Part shown: one piece after another, positions 1-6,294 of the stretch
Layout of the letters: each line of letters begins with the position of its first letter
How positions within the stretch are numbered: the stretch's first letter is position 1
DNA from: a candidate division KSB1 bacterium
GTDB taxonomy: Bacteria > Zhuqueibacterota > JdFR-76 > DREG01
Direction of reading: 5' to 3'
Length of the DNA: 19,567 nucleotides
NCBI GenBank assembly: GCA_022566355.1
Contig: JADFJB010000093.1
Coordinates: 1-19,567 of the forward strand
Program-made: the position numbers and the translations under genes
The notes under the pieces: generated by a model
What the model saw: only the letters and a program-made list of their open reading frames with translations
Databases searched by the model: none
Told to the model about the DNA's origin: nothing

Positions 1-988
1 GTCCGTCGATTGGCAATTTAGCCAAAATATCCTCATGAATTCCACTGCCATTATCAGAAATTGTGATTCGAATTTTTCCATCAAATTCACTAATTTCAAT
101 ACTTATCTGGAAGGGTTGGTTTTTGTTTTGCCAGCCATGGCGAATCGAATTCTCAATGATCGGTTGCATAAATAATACCGGCACATTTTGAGTAACGCCG
201 TTTACATTCTCTTGCCATTTCACTTGCAGCATTTCTCCAAACCTGGCCTGAAGCAGGTTCAGGTATTCCCGGGTAAATTGCAGCTCTCGTTGTAATTCGA
301 TTAAATTTTGCGATGCTCCCTGGAAAAAATAACGCAAAATATTACTCAGTTGAATAACCAACTGTTCCGATTTAACCGGATCTTTTCGGATAAAAGAAGC
401 AATGGTATTAAGTGAATTAAACAGGAAATGAGGTTCAATTTGAGATCGCAAAGCTGTTAGTTCGGCGCTTTGAAGCGCTTGTTTTTGCTTGTTTTCTTGC
501 CAGCGAATTTCTATGAAACTCCCCACCAGGCTGGCCATTCCGATAAGAAAAATCATGGCAAAAAAAGGTATTGAAACTGCCCGCAACTCCGGACTAAGCA
601 ATGAAGTTGGCCGGCCTGCCCCGAATGAAGATGTCACAAGATACACGAATCCCTTCAATATACTGTCGACGAACGCTTCGTTAATCGAATCAATAGGTAG
701 TAGAACAAAAGTTTGAAATACAAACCCCAGGAGATAAGCTGAGCAGACTGCAGTTGCATATAAAAAGCTTCTAAGAATAAGTTGTTGAGAATACGGAAAA
801 ACGGAAAGTTTGGCAGCAATAATCTTGTGGACCATATAAAAAACTGAAAAAATTGAAATTGCATAAAAATAGCCAATTGCAACAGCTTTTGCTAGCAAAT
901 CGGTTCTGGCTAAAAAGACAAAGGATAGAAAGGCGCCACCCATTAATACAGAAAAAATAAGCAGTAATATTTTGTAGATTTTTTTCAA
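1..988 (-). CDS. LytS/YehU-type membrane sensor histidine kinase, 3' end cut by window edge
   Basis: The reading frame is open from a TTG codon at 988-986 to the window edge (329 codons seen). It has about four hydrophobic N-terminal segments, then a His_kinase (PF06580-type) transmitter. The phosphoacceptor is His187 in QIEPHFLFN, the N-box is ENSIRHG (Asn280), and the ATP lid begins at DNGSG (Asp312). Kinases of this family autophosphorylate and usually pass phosphate to a LytTR response regulator, which would lie to the left, outside the window. The TTG start is chosen because GGAAA sits just upstream and because translation from it aligns end to end with the start of the neighbouring phosphatase (1150-2457). 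An in-frame ATG at residue 16 would cut the first membrane helix. The N-terminal ~170 residues are clearly paralogous to that phosphatase. What the sensor detects is unknown. Confidence 0.9.
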   Translation of the reverse strand, partial: MKKIYKILLLIFSVLMGGAFLSFVFLARTDLLAKAVAIGYFYAISIFSVFYMVHKIIAAKLSVFPYSQQLILRSFLYATAVCSAYLLGFVFQTFVLLPIDSINEAFVDSILKGFVYLVTSSFGAGRPTSLLSPELRAVSIPFFAMIFLIGMASLVGSFIEIRWQENKQKQALQSAELTALRSQIEPHFLFNSLNTIASFIRKDPVKSEQLVIQLSNILRYFFQGASQNLIELQRELQFTREYLNLLQARFGEMLQVKWQENVNGVTQNVPVLFMQPIIENSIRHGWQNKNQPFQISIEISEFDGKIRITISDNGSGIHEDILAKLPIDG

Positions 989-1022
989 ATTGTTTCCAGA
1001 TCTATATTATTTCTTAAATCAG

Positions 1023-1151
1023 AAATCCGAAGCACAAATATCTAAACAATATCTAAATGATAATGCTTCAAATATCAAACAAATCCAAAATAGTTACCAT
1101 ATTTAAGACATTGAGATTTGGATATTAAAATTTGTTTATGATTTCGGATTT
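1023..1151. repeat. AT-rich palindromic intergenic repeat, copy 1
   Basis: The outer arms are AAATCCGAA (1023-1031) and TTCGGATTT (1143-1151), a 9-bp perfect inverted pair. Imperfect complementary AT-rich sequence continues inward (ACAAATATCTAAACAAT against ATTTGTTTATG). The element is about 129 bp and fills nearly the whole gap between the phosphatase and kinase genes. Its right arm contains two bases of the phosphatase stop codon (1150-1152). Size, base composition and style resemble the element at 18720-18852. No coding potential or transposase gene is seen, so it would have to be a non-autonomous or structural repeat. Confidence 0.5.
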
Positions 1152-2457
1152 AGTGCTTCTGAAAACGAAGCGCCACGAACGTTATATCATCTTCCTGGGG
1201 TCTGTCATTTCTCCAATTTTCAGCTGAATTAAATAAATGGTTTATAATTTCCTGGGGTGATCGTTCGGCAACTTCCTCAAAGCATTGCTTAGCCCTGGTA
1301 TAATCAAAAATTTCTTTTCTTGGATTGAATAACTCCGGGAAACCATCTGTCATGAGTAAAATAGTATCACCGGGGTAAAGTTCAATTTTTTGATCTTTGA
1401 AAGGGAAATGATCATGCGCTCCCAACGGCATACTTTTCAGGAAAATCTCTTCAACTTTCTTCTCGCGAGTGCGATAAACCAATGTTGGCGGCATCCCGGC
1501 TGAGGTGATTTGCAGTTGATTTCCGACGAATTTCGCTAAAGTTAAGGACATGTATAAATTGCCCAAATTCATTTGTCGAATCGTTTGATTGATGCGTTGG
1601 AGTATTTCCAAAATTTCAAAATCTGTTGTCAGGACAGTAAACATACTTTTGGCGGCTGTGACCATCGTTCCGGCTTTAGCGCCATGGCCTGTCGCATCGC
1701 CGATAGCTATCGTGAGTGTATTATCCCCGGCTAAATGAAAGTCATAGTAATCCCCTCCAACTTCGGTAGCGGGCTTCATGAACACAGCTATTTCAAGATT
1801 TGGTAATTTCGGAATCGTTTTAGGCAGCATGGAAAGTTGTAAATCCCGGGCTTCTTCAAGCTCTTTGGTTTTCCTGACATTTTCAGCTTCCAGCATATCC
1901 CGTTCATGCTGTGCTTTTACCGTCAGCAATTCAGCTTGTTCGATCGCTCGCTTCTTCTTATTATCTTGCCAGCGGACCTCCACAAAACTACCGACGATGC
2001 TAACCAATCCGATTAAGAAAATCATGGCAAAGAACGTAATCGAAATGGTTTGGAATTCGGAACTAAACATTTCTTCGGATGTTTCTCCTTTGAATAAAGA
2101 AGAAATCATATAAACAAATCCCTTCCAGGCATTATCAATGACAGCATTTTGAACATCTTGAAAGGGCAAAAGAACGATGGTTTGAAAAACGAAACCTGCT
2201 AGATAAGCAAAAGATATAGCTATGGTGTATAGCAAACTTCTTACAATCAACTGCTGTCCCGCTGGTAAGACCGTTAATTTTGAGGCCATCAATTTATGGA
2301 CGAGTAAAAAGACAATGGTTGCAGTGACTGCATAAAAATAACCGATTGAGAGTGCTTTGTAGATAGACTCCGTTTTTGGAAAAAATAAAATAGATAAAAA
2401 GAAGCCGCCAATAACGACGGCTCCTAAAGTAATAAGAATTTTTTGGTATCGACTCAT
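1150..2457 (-). CDS. Membrane-anchored PP2C-type serine/threonine phosphatase (SpoIIE/RsbU class)
   Basis: 435 residues. The first ~160 form a multi-helix membrane domain (hydrophobic runs near 8-27, 37-54, 72-98 and 138-158). A charged, probably coiled-coil linker follows (165-208), then a SpoIIE phosphatase domain (215-433). The metal-binding acidic positions of the family are visible: GGDYYD (Asp236), GDATGHG (Asp254), MTDGFPE (Asp371) and EDDITF (Asp424). The LSMLP motif at 208-212 is typical just before the domain. Such enzymes dephosphorylate anti-sigma-antagonist proteins (STAS domain) in partner-switching systems; no STAS or RsbW gene lies in this window. Its ATG overlaps the stop of the upstream gene (ATGA, 2454-2457), indicating translational coupling. 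The sensor domain is paralogous to that of the kinase at 1-988. Confidence 0.92.
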   Translation of the reverse strand: MSRYQKILITLGAVVIGGFFLSILFFPKTESIYKALSIGYFYAVTATIVFLLVHKLMASKLTVLPAGQQLIVRSLLYTIAISFAYLAGFVFQTIVLLPFQDVQNAVIDNAWKGFVYMISSLFKGETSEEMFSSEFQTISITFFAMIFLIGLVSIVGSFVEVRWQDNKKKRAIEQAELLTVKAQHERDMLEAENVRKTKELEEARDLQLSMLPKTIPKLPNLEIAVFMKPATEVGGDYYDFHLAGDNTLTIAIGDATGHGAKAGTMVTAAKSMFTVLTTDFEILEILQRINQTIRQMNLGNLYMSLTLAKFVGNQLQITSAGMPPTLVYRTREKKVEEIFLKSMPLGAHDHFPFKDQKIELYPGDTILLMTDGFPELFNPRKEIFDYTRAKQCFEEVAERSPQEIINHLFNSAENWRNDRPQEDDITFVALRFQKH

Positions 2458-3572
2458 GCAGTTTGTTGATTATTTGTTTGCTTTAATTTCCAAATATATA
2501 GTACAAAACTGCCAAAACCAAAACAGATAATAGCCAGGTTTATTAACCAACCGAAATAGGGCATTTTAGGTAAGAGATACGCAATTAGTAATCCCACAAA
2601 CAATGATGCGATCAATAAATTTGAGCCATTATTCTTTTTTATTTGAGTAATCACAAAATCACCCAGGTAAAGCGCTGAAAACAGGGTGCTTAAATAGAGC
2701 ATAATTAAATAGAATGCTAATAGAATTAACGCGATTGGAATAGTTAAAACCAATGCTGTTAATATTACAATTACGACAGGAATTCCAACTAAGAATAACA
2801 ATCCCATTCCGAGACTCTTTATTTGCTCAGTTCCGGCATAGGTGACATAATCTCTGCAAAAATTTTTAAAAAAAGACGTAAAAACAACCCCAATCAAAAA
2901 CATAGAAAAAAAGGACCAATAGAAAAATCCACGAGTAAAAAACAGGCGTTTTTTACGATTTTCGACTTCCAAATCAGCCGGTACATTTTCCGCGTCCTGA
3001 TCTAAAGGTTTATTTAGTTTCAGGGATGTTCCTTCTTTAGCATCATATCCCGGTCCAAATGATATATGATCGGCTTCCAGTTCCACATAACCTGCAACGG
3101 TGCCATCCAAATGGATTCTGCCGCCGCCGCCTTTAATATAACCTCCGATTGAGCCGCCATATAAATTCAATTCACCTGTTCCGACAATCAGGTTGCCATG
3201 AATAACCGCACGACTCGAAATGGATACCTGCCCGCAAAAAGCAATTACATCCCCATGCACCTCGCCATCGATATGAATATAGCGGCCAAAGAAAATCACC
3301 CCACCACCAACTTTACCGAGAATAAATAAATCTCCTCCACCAACAACAACATCATCAGTAACAACACCTTCAATGGTGATTCTTTGCCCTCCTGCATAAA
3401 GATCACCATTTAAATAGCCCAAAATATCGATGTTACGTCCAAAGGCGAAAAGATCTGTATTTACAGTGTCGCCTATTGCTAGCCTTATGTTTTTGACGGC
3501 GCGGTAATCCGAAGCCTGTAACAATGGTACCGAAAGCCCAAAAATCATCAATCCAAAAATTAGCTTTTTCAT
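2454..3572 (-). CDS. Exported beta-solenoid (bactofilin-like) domain with C-terminal membrane helices
   Basis: 372 residues from the ATG at 3572-3570. A signal peptide (MKKLIFGLMIFGLS, ending near QAS-DY) is followed by ~170 residues of short repeats with the pattern G-[DNY]-[VIL]-x-[AV]-x-G, for example NGDLYAGGQRITIEG and VHGDVIAFCGQVSI. This is a right-handed beta-helix pattern like bactofilin/polymer-forming proteins, but on the exported side. About four membrane segments follow (near 225-250, 265-320, 330-370). The start is set here because an AGGAAAGGAAG Shine-Dalgarno lies just upstream; a frame extension to 3650 lacks one and would bury the signal peptide. The stop overlaps the phosphatase start by 4 bp. 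Its role is unknown. It may be a cell-envelope scaffold or input to the phosphatase. Confidence 0.82.
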   Translation of the reverse strand: MKKLIFGLMIFGLSVPLLQASDYRAVKNIRLAIGDTVNTDLFAFGRNIDILGYLNGDLYAGGQRITIEGVVTDDVVVGGGDLFILGKVGGGVIFFGRYIHIDGEVHGDVIAFCGQVSISSRAVIHGNLIVGTGELNLYGGSIGGYIKGGGGRIHLDGTVAGYVELEADHISFGPGYDAKEGTSLKLNKPLDQDAENVPADLEVENRKKRLFFTRGFFYWSFFSMFLIGVVFTSFFKNFCRDYVTYAGTEQIKSLGMGLLFLVGIPVVIVILTALVLTIPIALILLAFYLIMLYLSTLFSALYLGDFVITQIKKNNGSNLLIASLFVGLLIAYLLPKMPYFGWLINLAIICFGFGSFVLYIWKLKQTNNQQTA

Positions 3573-3734
3573 ACGCACTTCCTTTCCTGGTTTCGTTTCC
3601 ATATACAAATATACGCTGCTGTTACAAATGGATAGGCTAAACCTGACCAATGGTTGAATTCGGAGGTTCAGCGGTAATAGCGTTATCTAAATGGTCTGGT
3701 GAAGGAATATAAAAAGTGTCTCATCAAGTATTGA

Positions 3735-3854
3735 TTTCATAGTGCCAACAAATTAGGCGTGATCGTTTTATGCAACAAAGGCGGAATCGGAAGTGTTTAC
3801 CCCGGCGGAAGGATTTATAATTTGATTCATGATTATGCTGAAAAATTATTGTAA
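3735..3854 (+). pseudogene. C-terminal remnant of a serine-hydrolase (beta-lactamase-like) gene
   Basis: A frame without start, right after an in-frame TGA (3732-3734), reads FHSANKLGVIVLCN, then a Gly/Pro-rich turn, then RIYNLIHDYAEKLL and TAA (3852-3854). The pattern 'KLGVVVLCN ... G ... IYN-L' closely resembles the last strand and helix of PF00144 serine hydrolases. An intrinsic terminator follows 9 bases later, as expected at the true 3' end of a gene. Everything upstream has been lost or replaced. Family assignment is from pattern memory on about 38 residues. Confidence 0.45.
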
Positions 3855-3863
3855 TTTTGGATT

Positions 3864-3889
3864 GCATCAACCGTGTTGATGCGTTTTTG
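3864..3889 (+). terminator. Rho-independent terminator after the hydrolase remnant
   Basis: Perfect 8-bp stem GCATCAAC/GTTGATGC (3864-3871 with 3875-3882), 3-base loop CGT, then GTTTTTG. It faces the plus strand and lies 9 bases after the remnant's TAA. In the minus direction there is no T-run, so it is probably not the terminator of the minus-strand gene that ends at 3905. Confidence 0.75.
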
Positions 3890-3904
3890 AAATAAGCCCA
3901 GAAG

Positions 3905-4810
3905 CTATAATTGGTCGACTTGGTAACCCTTATCCTGCAATAAATTTACCAATCCCTCTTTTCCAACGAGATGTCCTGCCCCCACGATTATCATGGTTTT
4001 TTCTTTAGCCTGTAAATATTCTATGATTTGTGGCAGCCAATTCTTATTGCGCTTGTTGATAAATCGTTCCTGGATTTCCGGAAACTCTCCTAGACTTTTC
4101 AGTACGGTTGCTTCCATACCTTTTACATCGCCTTTTTTCCACGACTCAACAAGCTGGTCGATTTCTGTTTCGATGACATCAAGTTCATTTAAGGTTTGTA
4201 AGACAATTAATTCTTGAAAGTCATCAGACAATTCATCAAACAAGTTGATTTGGTATTCCAGTGTTTCAAAAGCCAGAATCTGCTTTTCAGTTTCCTTCGC
4301 TTTATTAAAAAAATATTTATCGATACCATGATTCGGATTGTAGCCCAAGCTTTGTAATTTCACTGCAATGAGTGATAGGCTGAAGAACCATGGTTTAAAG
4401 CCATTAAGCGTTGCAATCGGCAATCCAATCTCGTTTGCTTTCTCACCAGCCAGGGTGTAAGTCTCCGCTTTCAGCGATTTTTCCAATGTCATATCGTTAC
4501 CATAAGAGGCTTTCTGCATGATAAAGCTTTGACTTTTGGGAGTACTGGCGCTATCCAGGTTCATCTCAAAAACCAATATCCGGACATCCTCAAAAGCATT
4601 TTCAATGGCTTGCGGTAACGGGTAGTTTTCTGCTTTTAAATAATGGATCGATCCCAACAAATAGATCACATTGGTTTCTGATTGCACCTTCCACAGACAA
4701 CTTTTTTCTGATATGCCTGGTGCCTCCTGGGCAATGACAAAGGAAGATGTTAGGAATAGAAAATAAAGTAAAACACATCGGATTATTTTTATTGAATTTC
4801 TAATTGTCAT
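3905..4810 (-). CDS. TraB/GumN-like secreted or periplasmic protein
   Basis: 301 residues, the usual length for the TraB/PrgY/GumN family (PF01963). It has an N-terminal signal peptide (hydrophobic 9-27, ending FVIAQ-EA). The two conserved family hallmarks are present: LLGSIHYL (Gly53-His56, the GxxH motif) near the start and VGAGHLVG (Gly277-His280) near the C-terminus. Family members have been discussed as metal-dependent proteases, but the in vivo role of most bacterial ones is unknown. It appears to be transcribed alone: a plus-strand remnant lies downstream and plus-strand TA genes lie upstream. The ATG is the only sensible start before the signal peptide; the Shine-Dalgarno is weak. Confidence 0.85.
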   Translation of the reverse strand: MTIRNSIKIIRCVLLYFLFLTSSFVIAQEAPGISEKSCLWKVQSETNVIYLLGSIHYLKAENYPLPQAIENAFEDVRILVFEMNLDSASTPKSQSFIMQKASYGNDMTLEKSLKAETYTLAGEKANEIGLPIATLNGFKPWFFSLSLIAVKLQSLGYNPNHGIDKYFFNKAKETEKQILAFETLEYQINLFDELSDDFQELIVLQTLNELDVIETEIDQLVESWKKGDVKGMEATVLKSLGEFPEIQERFINKRNKNWLPQIIEYLQAKEKTMIIVGAGHLVGKEGLVNLLQDKGYQVDQL

Positions 4811-4942
4811 TTTATACTCGCTTAAAAAGTTTTAAGTTGTTATCGGCTATTTTTGTTGGTTAATTAAAGCTTTTTATTATTCCATTTCAAAAATAATATG
4901 ACTTAATTCTGAATAGAAAACAACTGGAAATCCATAATCTAT

Positions 4943-4979
4943 AAAAAAAACCCTGCTAAATCTTAGCCACATGGGGTTT
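4943..4979 (-). terminator. Terminator-like hairpin with T-run on the minus strand
   Basis: On the minus strand the order is AAACCC (4979-4974), six bases, GCTAA-GAT-TTAGC (inner stem 4967-4955), one base, GGGTTT (4953-4948), then T's to 4943. The inner 5-bp stem is perfect with a 3-base loop, the outer 6-bp stem is perfect, and the T-run totals eight. It sits 133 bp upstream of the TraB-like start, so it could be an attenuator in that gene's leader or a block to antisense reading from across the toxin-antitoxin genes. Confidence 0.45.
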
Positions 4980-5036
4980 ACCGTACCAATTTTGATTTCA
5001 AGTATTTTTCACAAATTTGTAACGGAATCCCTATTT

Positions 5037-5042
5037 TATAAT
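5037..5042 (+). promoter_or_regulatory. -10 box of the first toxin-antitoxin operon
   Basis: A consensus TATAAT lies 61 bases before the antitoxin ATG. No good -35 is seen; TTTGTA at 5016-5021 is the best nearby, at a short 15-base spacing. The box overlaps the left arm of the palindromic operator, which supports a regulated promoter. Confidence 0.5.
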
Positions 5043-5064
5043 ATGTTGCAATTTGCAACATATT
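5040..5064. promoter_or_regulatory. Perfect 25-bp palindromic operator of the toxin-antitoxin operon
   Basis: Arms AATATGTTGCAA and TTGCAACATATT are perfect inverses around a single T (5052). A third half-site, TTACAACATA (5073-5082), matches TTGCAACATA (5053-5062) at 9 of 10 bases, exactly 20 bases away, about two helical turns. The position, over the -10 box and just upstream of the antitoxin, is where type II antitoxins normally bind to autorepress. Confidence 0.75.
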
Positions 5065-5103
5065 GGGTTACTTTACAACATAAATACAATAATGAGGTAT
5101 AAG

Positions 5104-5322
5104 ATGAGCATTGCAGTTAGAATATCTGATAAATTAATAAAAGCTGCTAAAATCCAGTCTAAGGTTGAAAATCGTTCCTTAACAGGTCAAATTGAATTTT
5201 GGGCAAAAATCGGTAAAATATCTGAGGAAAATCCTGATTTACCTTACAGCTTTATTAAAGAAATTTTAATCGGTTTAGAACAATTGGATAGTGGCATTGG
5301 GGAAGAATACAGGTTTGGATAA
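5104..5322 (+). CDS. ParD-like type II antitoxin (PF11903-type)
   Basis: 72 residues beginning MSIAVRISDKLIKAAK. The sequence follows the ParD_like antitoxin pattern: an N-terminal ribbon-helix-helix-like part (2-35, with NRSLTGQIEFWAKIGK), then SEENPDLPYSFI and a C-terminal acidic, toxin-binding tail ending EEYRFG. The start is fixed by GAGG at 5094-5097, six bases before the ATG. A TTG-started extension to 5053 would begin inside the operator palindrome and is rejected. The antitoxin neutralises the toxin encoded next and should repress its own promoter through the palindrome. Its end overlaps the toxin gene. Confidence 0.85.
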   Translation: MSIAVRISDKLIKAAKIQSKVENRSLTGQIEFWAKIGKISEENPDLPYSFIKEILIGLEQLDSGIGEEYRFG

Positions 5323-5611
5323 ATCCAAAACATTGCAAGTGTTTCAATCACCACTTTTTACTAAAAAGGTAAAAAAGTTTTCCAAAAAACAAAAAAATGA
5401 GCTGGATAAACAAATTAAAAATCTGTTAGTGAATCCTCTTTTTGGTGAAGAGAAAAAAGGCGATTTAAAAGGGATATTTGTATATAAATTCAAGATATCA
5501 AATGCACAATACTTGTTTTCATATCGATTAAAGGAAAATAACATAGAACTTATTACAATCGGTCCTCATGAAAATTATTATAGAGATTTGAAGACTTATC
5601 TAAAATCATAA
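5315..5611 (+). CDS. RelE/ParE-family toxin, partner of the ParD-like antitoxin
   Basis: 98 residues from a TTG at 5315 that overlaps the antitoxin's last codons. The body reads FTKKVKKFSKKQKNELDKQIKNLL, then GEEKKGDLKGIFVYKF, YLFSYRL and IGPHENYYRDLKTYL. This is the usual RelE/ParE superfamily layout: two N-terminal helices, a beta-sheet, and a C-terminal His/Tyr-rich strand-helix. Relatives are usually mRNA interferases or gyrase poisons; which one cannot be decided here. The start is uncertain: GTG at 5291 would also read, but lies well inside the antitoxin, and TTG 5333 or GTG 5339 are possible. The GGGGAAG at 5298-5304 suits TTG 5315. The frame is intact with no lost segments. Confidence 0.82.
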   Translation: MDKSKTLQVFQSPLFTKKVKKFSKKQKNELDKQIKNLLVNPLFGEEKKGDLKGIFVYKFKISNAQYLFSYRLKENNIELITIGPHENYYRDLKTYLKS

Positions 5612-5679
5612 TAAACTATTATGCTGAAGGAATTAAAATCTAATTGTAAATTTATAAAATCCTAATTAAGCTTGGGAAA

Positions 5680-5695
5680 GGGGTCGAAAGATCCC
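5680..5695 (+). other. GNRA-loop hairpin between the two toxin-antitoxin modules
   Basis: GGGGTC-GAAA-GATCCC forms a 6-bp stem with one G-U pair closed by a GAAA tetraloop. No T-run follows, so it is not a standard terminator. It may be an mRNA stability element or chance. Confidence 0.25.
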
Positions 5696-5779
5696 AAACC
5701 TATCACATTCTAATTAAATCTTGAGTTTAAATTTTGTGATTTTGTTGGAAACCTTAACTGTTAATTATAGGGTACTGAT

Positions 5780-6007
5780 ATGAGGCCAAATCAAATCATT
5801 AAAGAAATAGATAAGTTGGATTTGTCTGAAAAACTGATACTTGTTGAAGATATTTGGGATTCAATTGCTCGCAGCAATTCAGAATTACCCTTACCTGAAT
5901 GGCAAAAAGTTGAACTGGGCAAAAGATATAAAGAATACAAAAATGGGAAGCTAACTCTTCATAAATATAAAGAAGTTCATGAAGAACTAAGGGAAAAATA
6001 TAAGTGA
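5780..6007 (+). CDS. Addiction-module antitoxin (PF09720, TIGR02574-like)
   Basis: 75 residues. The N-terminal signature LDLSEKLILVEDIWDSI (13-29) is the hallmark of the small 'Unstab_antitox' family, followed by an LPLPEWQKVELGKR segment and a charged helix with KYKEVHEELREK at the end. Full family length. Start ATG 5780 has a GGG-containing stretch seven bases upstream. Its TGA (6005-6007) overlaps the GTG start of the adjacent toxin (6004-6006), the usual coupling. Because that toxin is frameshifted, this antitoxin may now be an orphan, either neutral or protecting against a related toxin elsewhere. Confidence 0.85.
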   Translation: MRPNQIIKEIDKLDLSEKLILVEDIWDSIARSNSELPLPEWQKVELGKRYKEYKNGKLTLHKYKEVHEELREKYK

Positions 6008-6285
6008 GGCTTCGTTATACTGAACGTGCTAAAAATAGACGTAGAGTTGACATTCACATGGTACGAAAAGCAGAGGCGAGGACTTGGATCTGAATTCTTA
6101 GACTGCATTGAGATAGCGATAAAAGGCATACTTACCTTTCCTGAAATGTACCACCTATGTTATTCGAATTTCCACAGATGTGTGATTCGGAGATTCCTTT
6201 TTTCATATTCTATTCAATTGAAGATAAAGACGTAATAATACATTCTGTGTTTGATAATAGACAAGACCGCAAGAAGTTACCCTAA
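6004..6285 (+). pseudogene. RelE/ParE-family toxin with two compensating frameshifts
   Basis: Frame 0 from GTG 6004 gives VRLRYTERAK, then derails. The next frame gives KIDVELTFTWYEKQRRGLGSEFLDCIEIA up to CVIRRF, and the original frame resumes as PFFIFYSIEDKDVIIHSVFDNRQ and ends in TAA (6283-6285). Joined, these match a standard ParE-type toxin (FTWYEKQRRGLG...FLD, RRFPF..FY, VFDNRQD). The first shift is one extra base in the A5 run at about 6020-6025; the second is one base lost in the CC near 6196-6202. Unless these are sequencing errors, the toxin is not made at full length. Each piece remains recognisable, so the damage is recent. Confidence 0.75.
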
Positions 6286-6294
6286 GTTTAATAA

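Noticed and set aside
655-882. Minus-strand 75-codon frame inside the kinase gene
   Set aside because: It is out of frame with the kinase whose open frame covers the same bases and is paralogous to the phosphatase domain.
1778-2113. Plus-strand frame opposite the phosphatase
   Set aside because: Serine-rich shadow of the opposite strand with no family pattern or ribosome site.
3573-3650. Longer start for the beta-solenoid protein
   Set aside because: It would put 26 residues before a clear signal peptide; AGGAAAGGAAG supports the ATG at 3572.
5053-5103. TTG-started N-terminal extension of the ParD-like antitoxin
   Set aside because: It begins inside the operator palindrome, lacks a Shine-Dalgarno, and the ATG at 5104 has GAGG six bases upstream.
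5291-5314. GTG start for the first toxin
   Set aside because: It would overlap the antitoxin by 32 bp; TTG 5315 gives the usual small overlap and a family-typical N-terminus, though the start is not certain.
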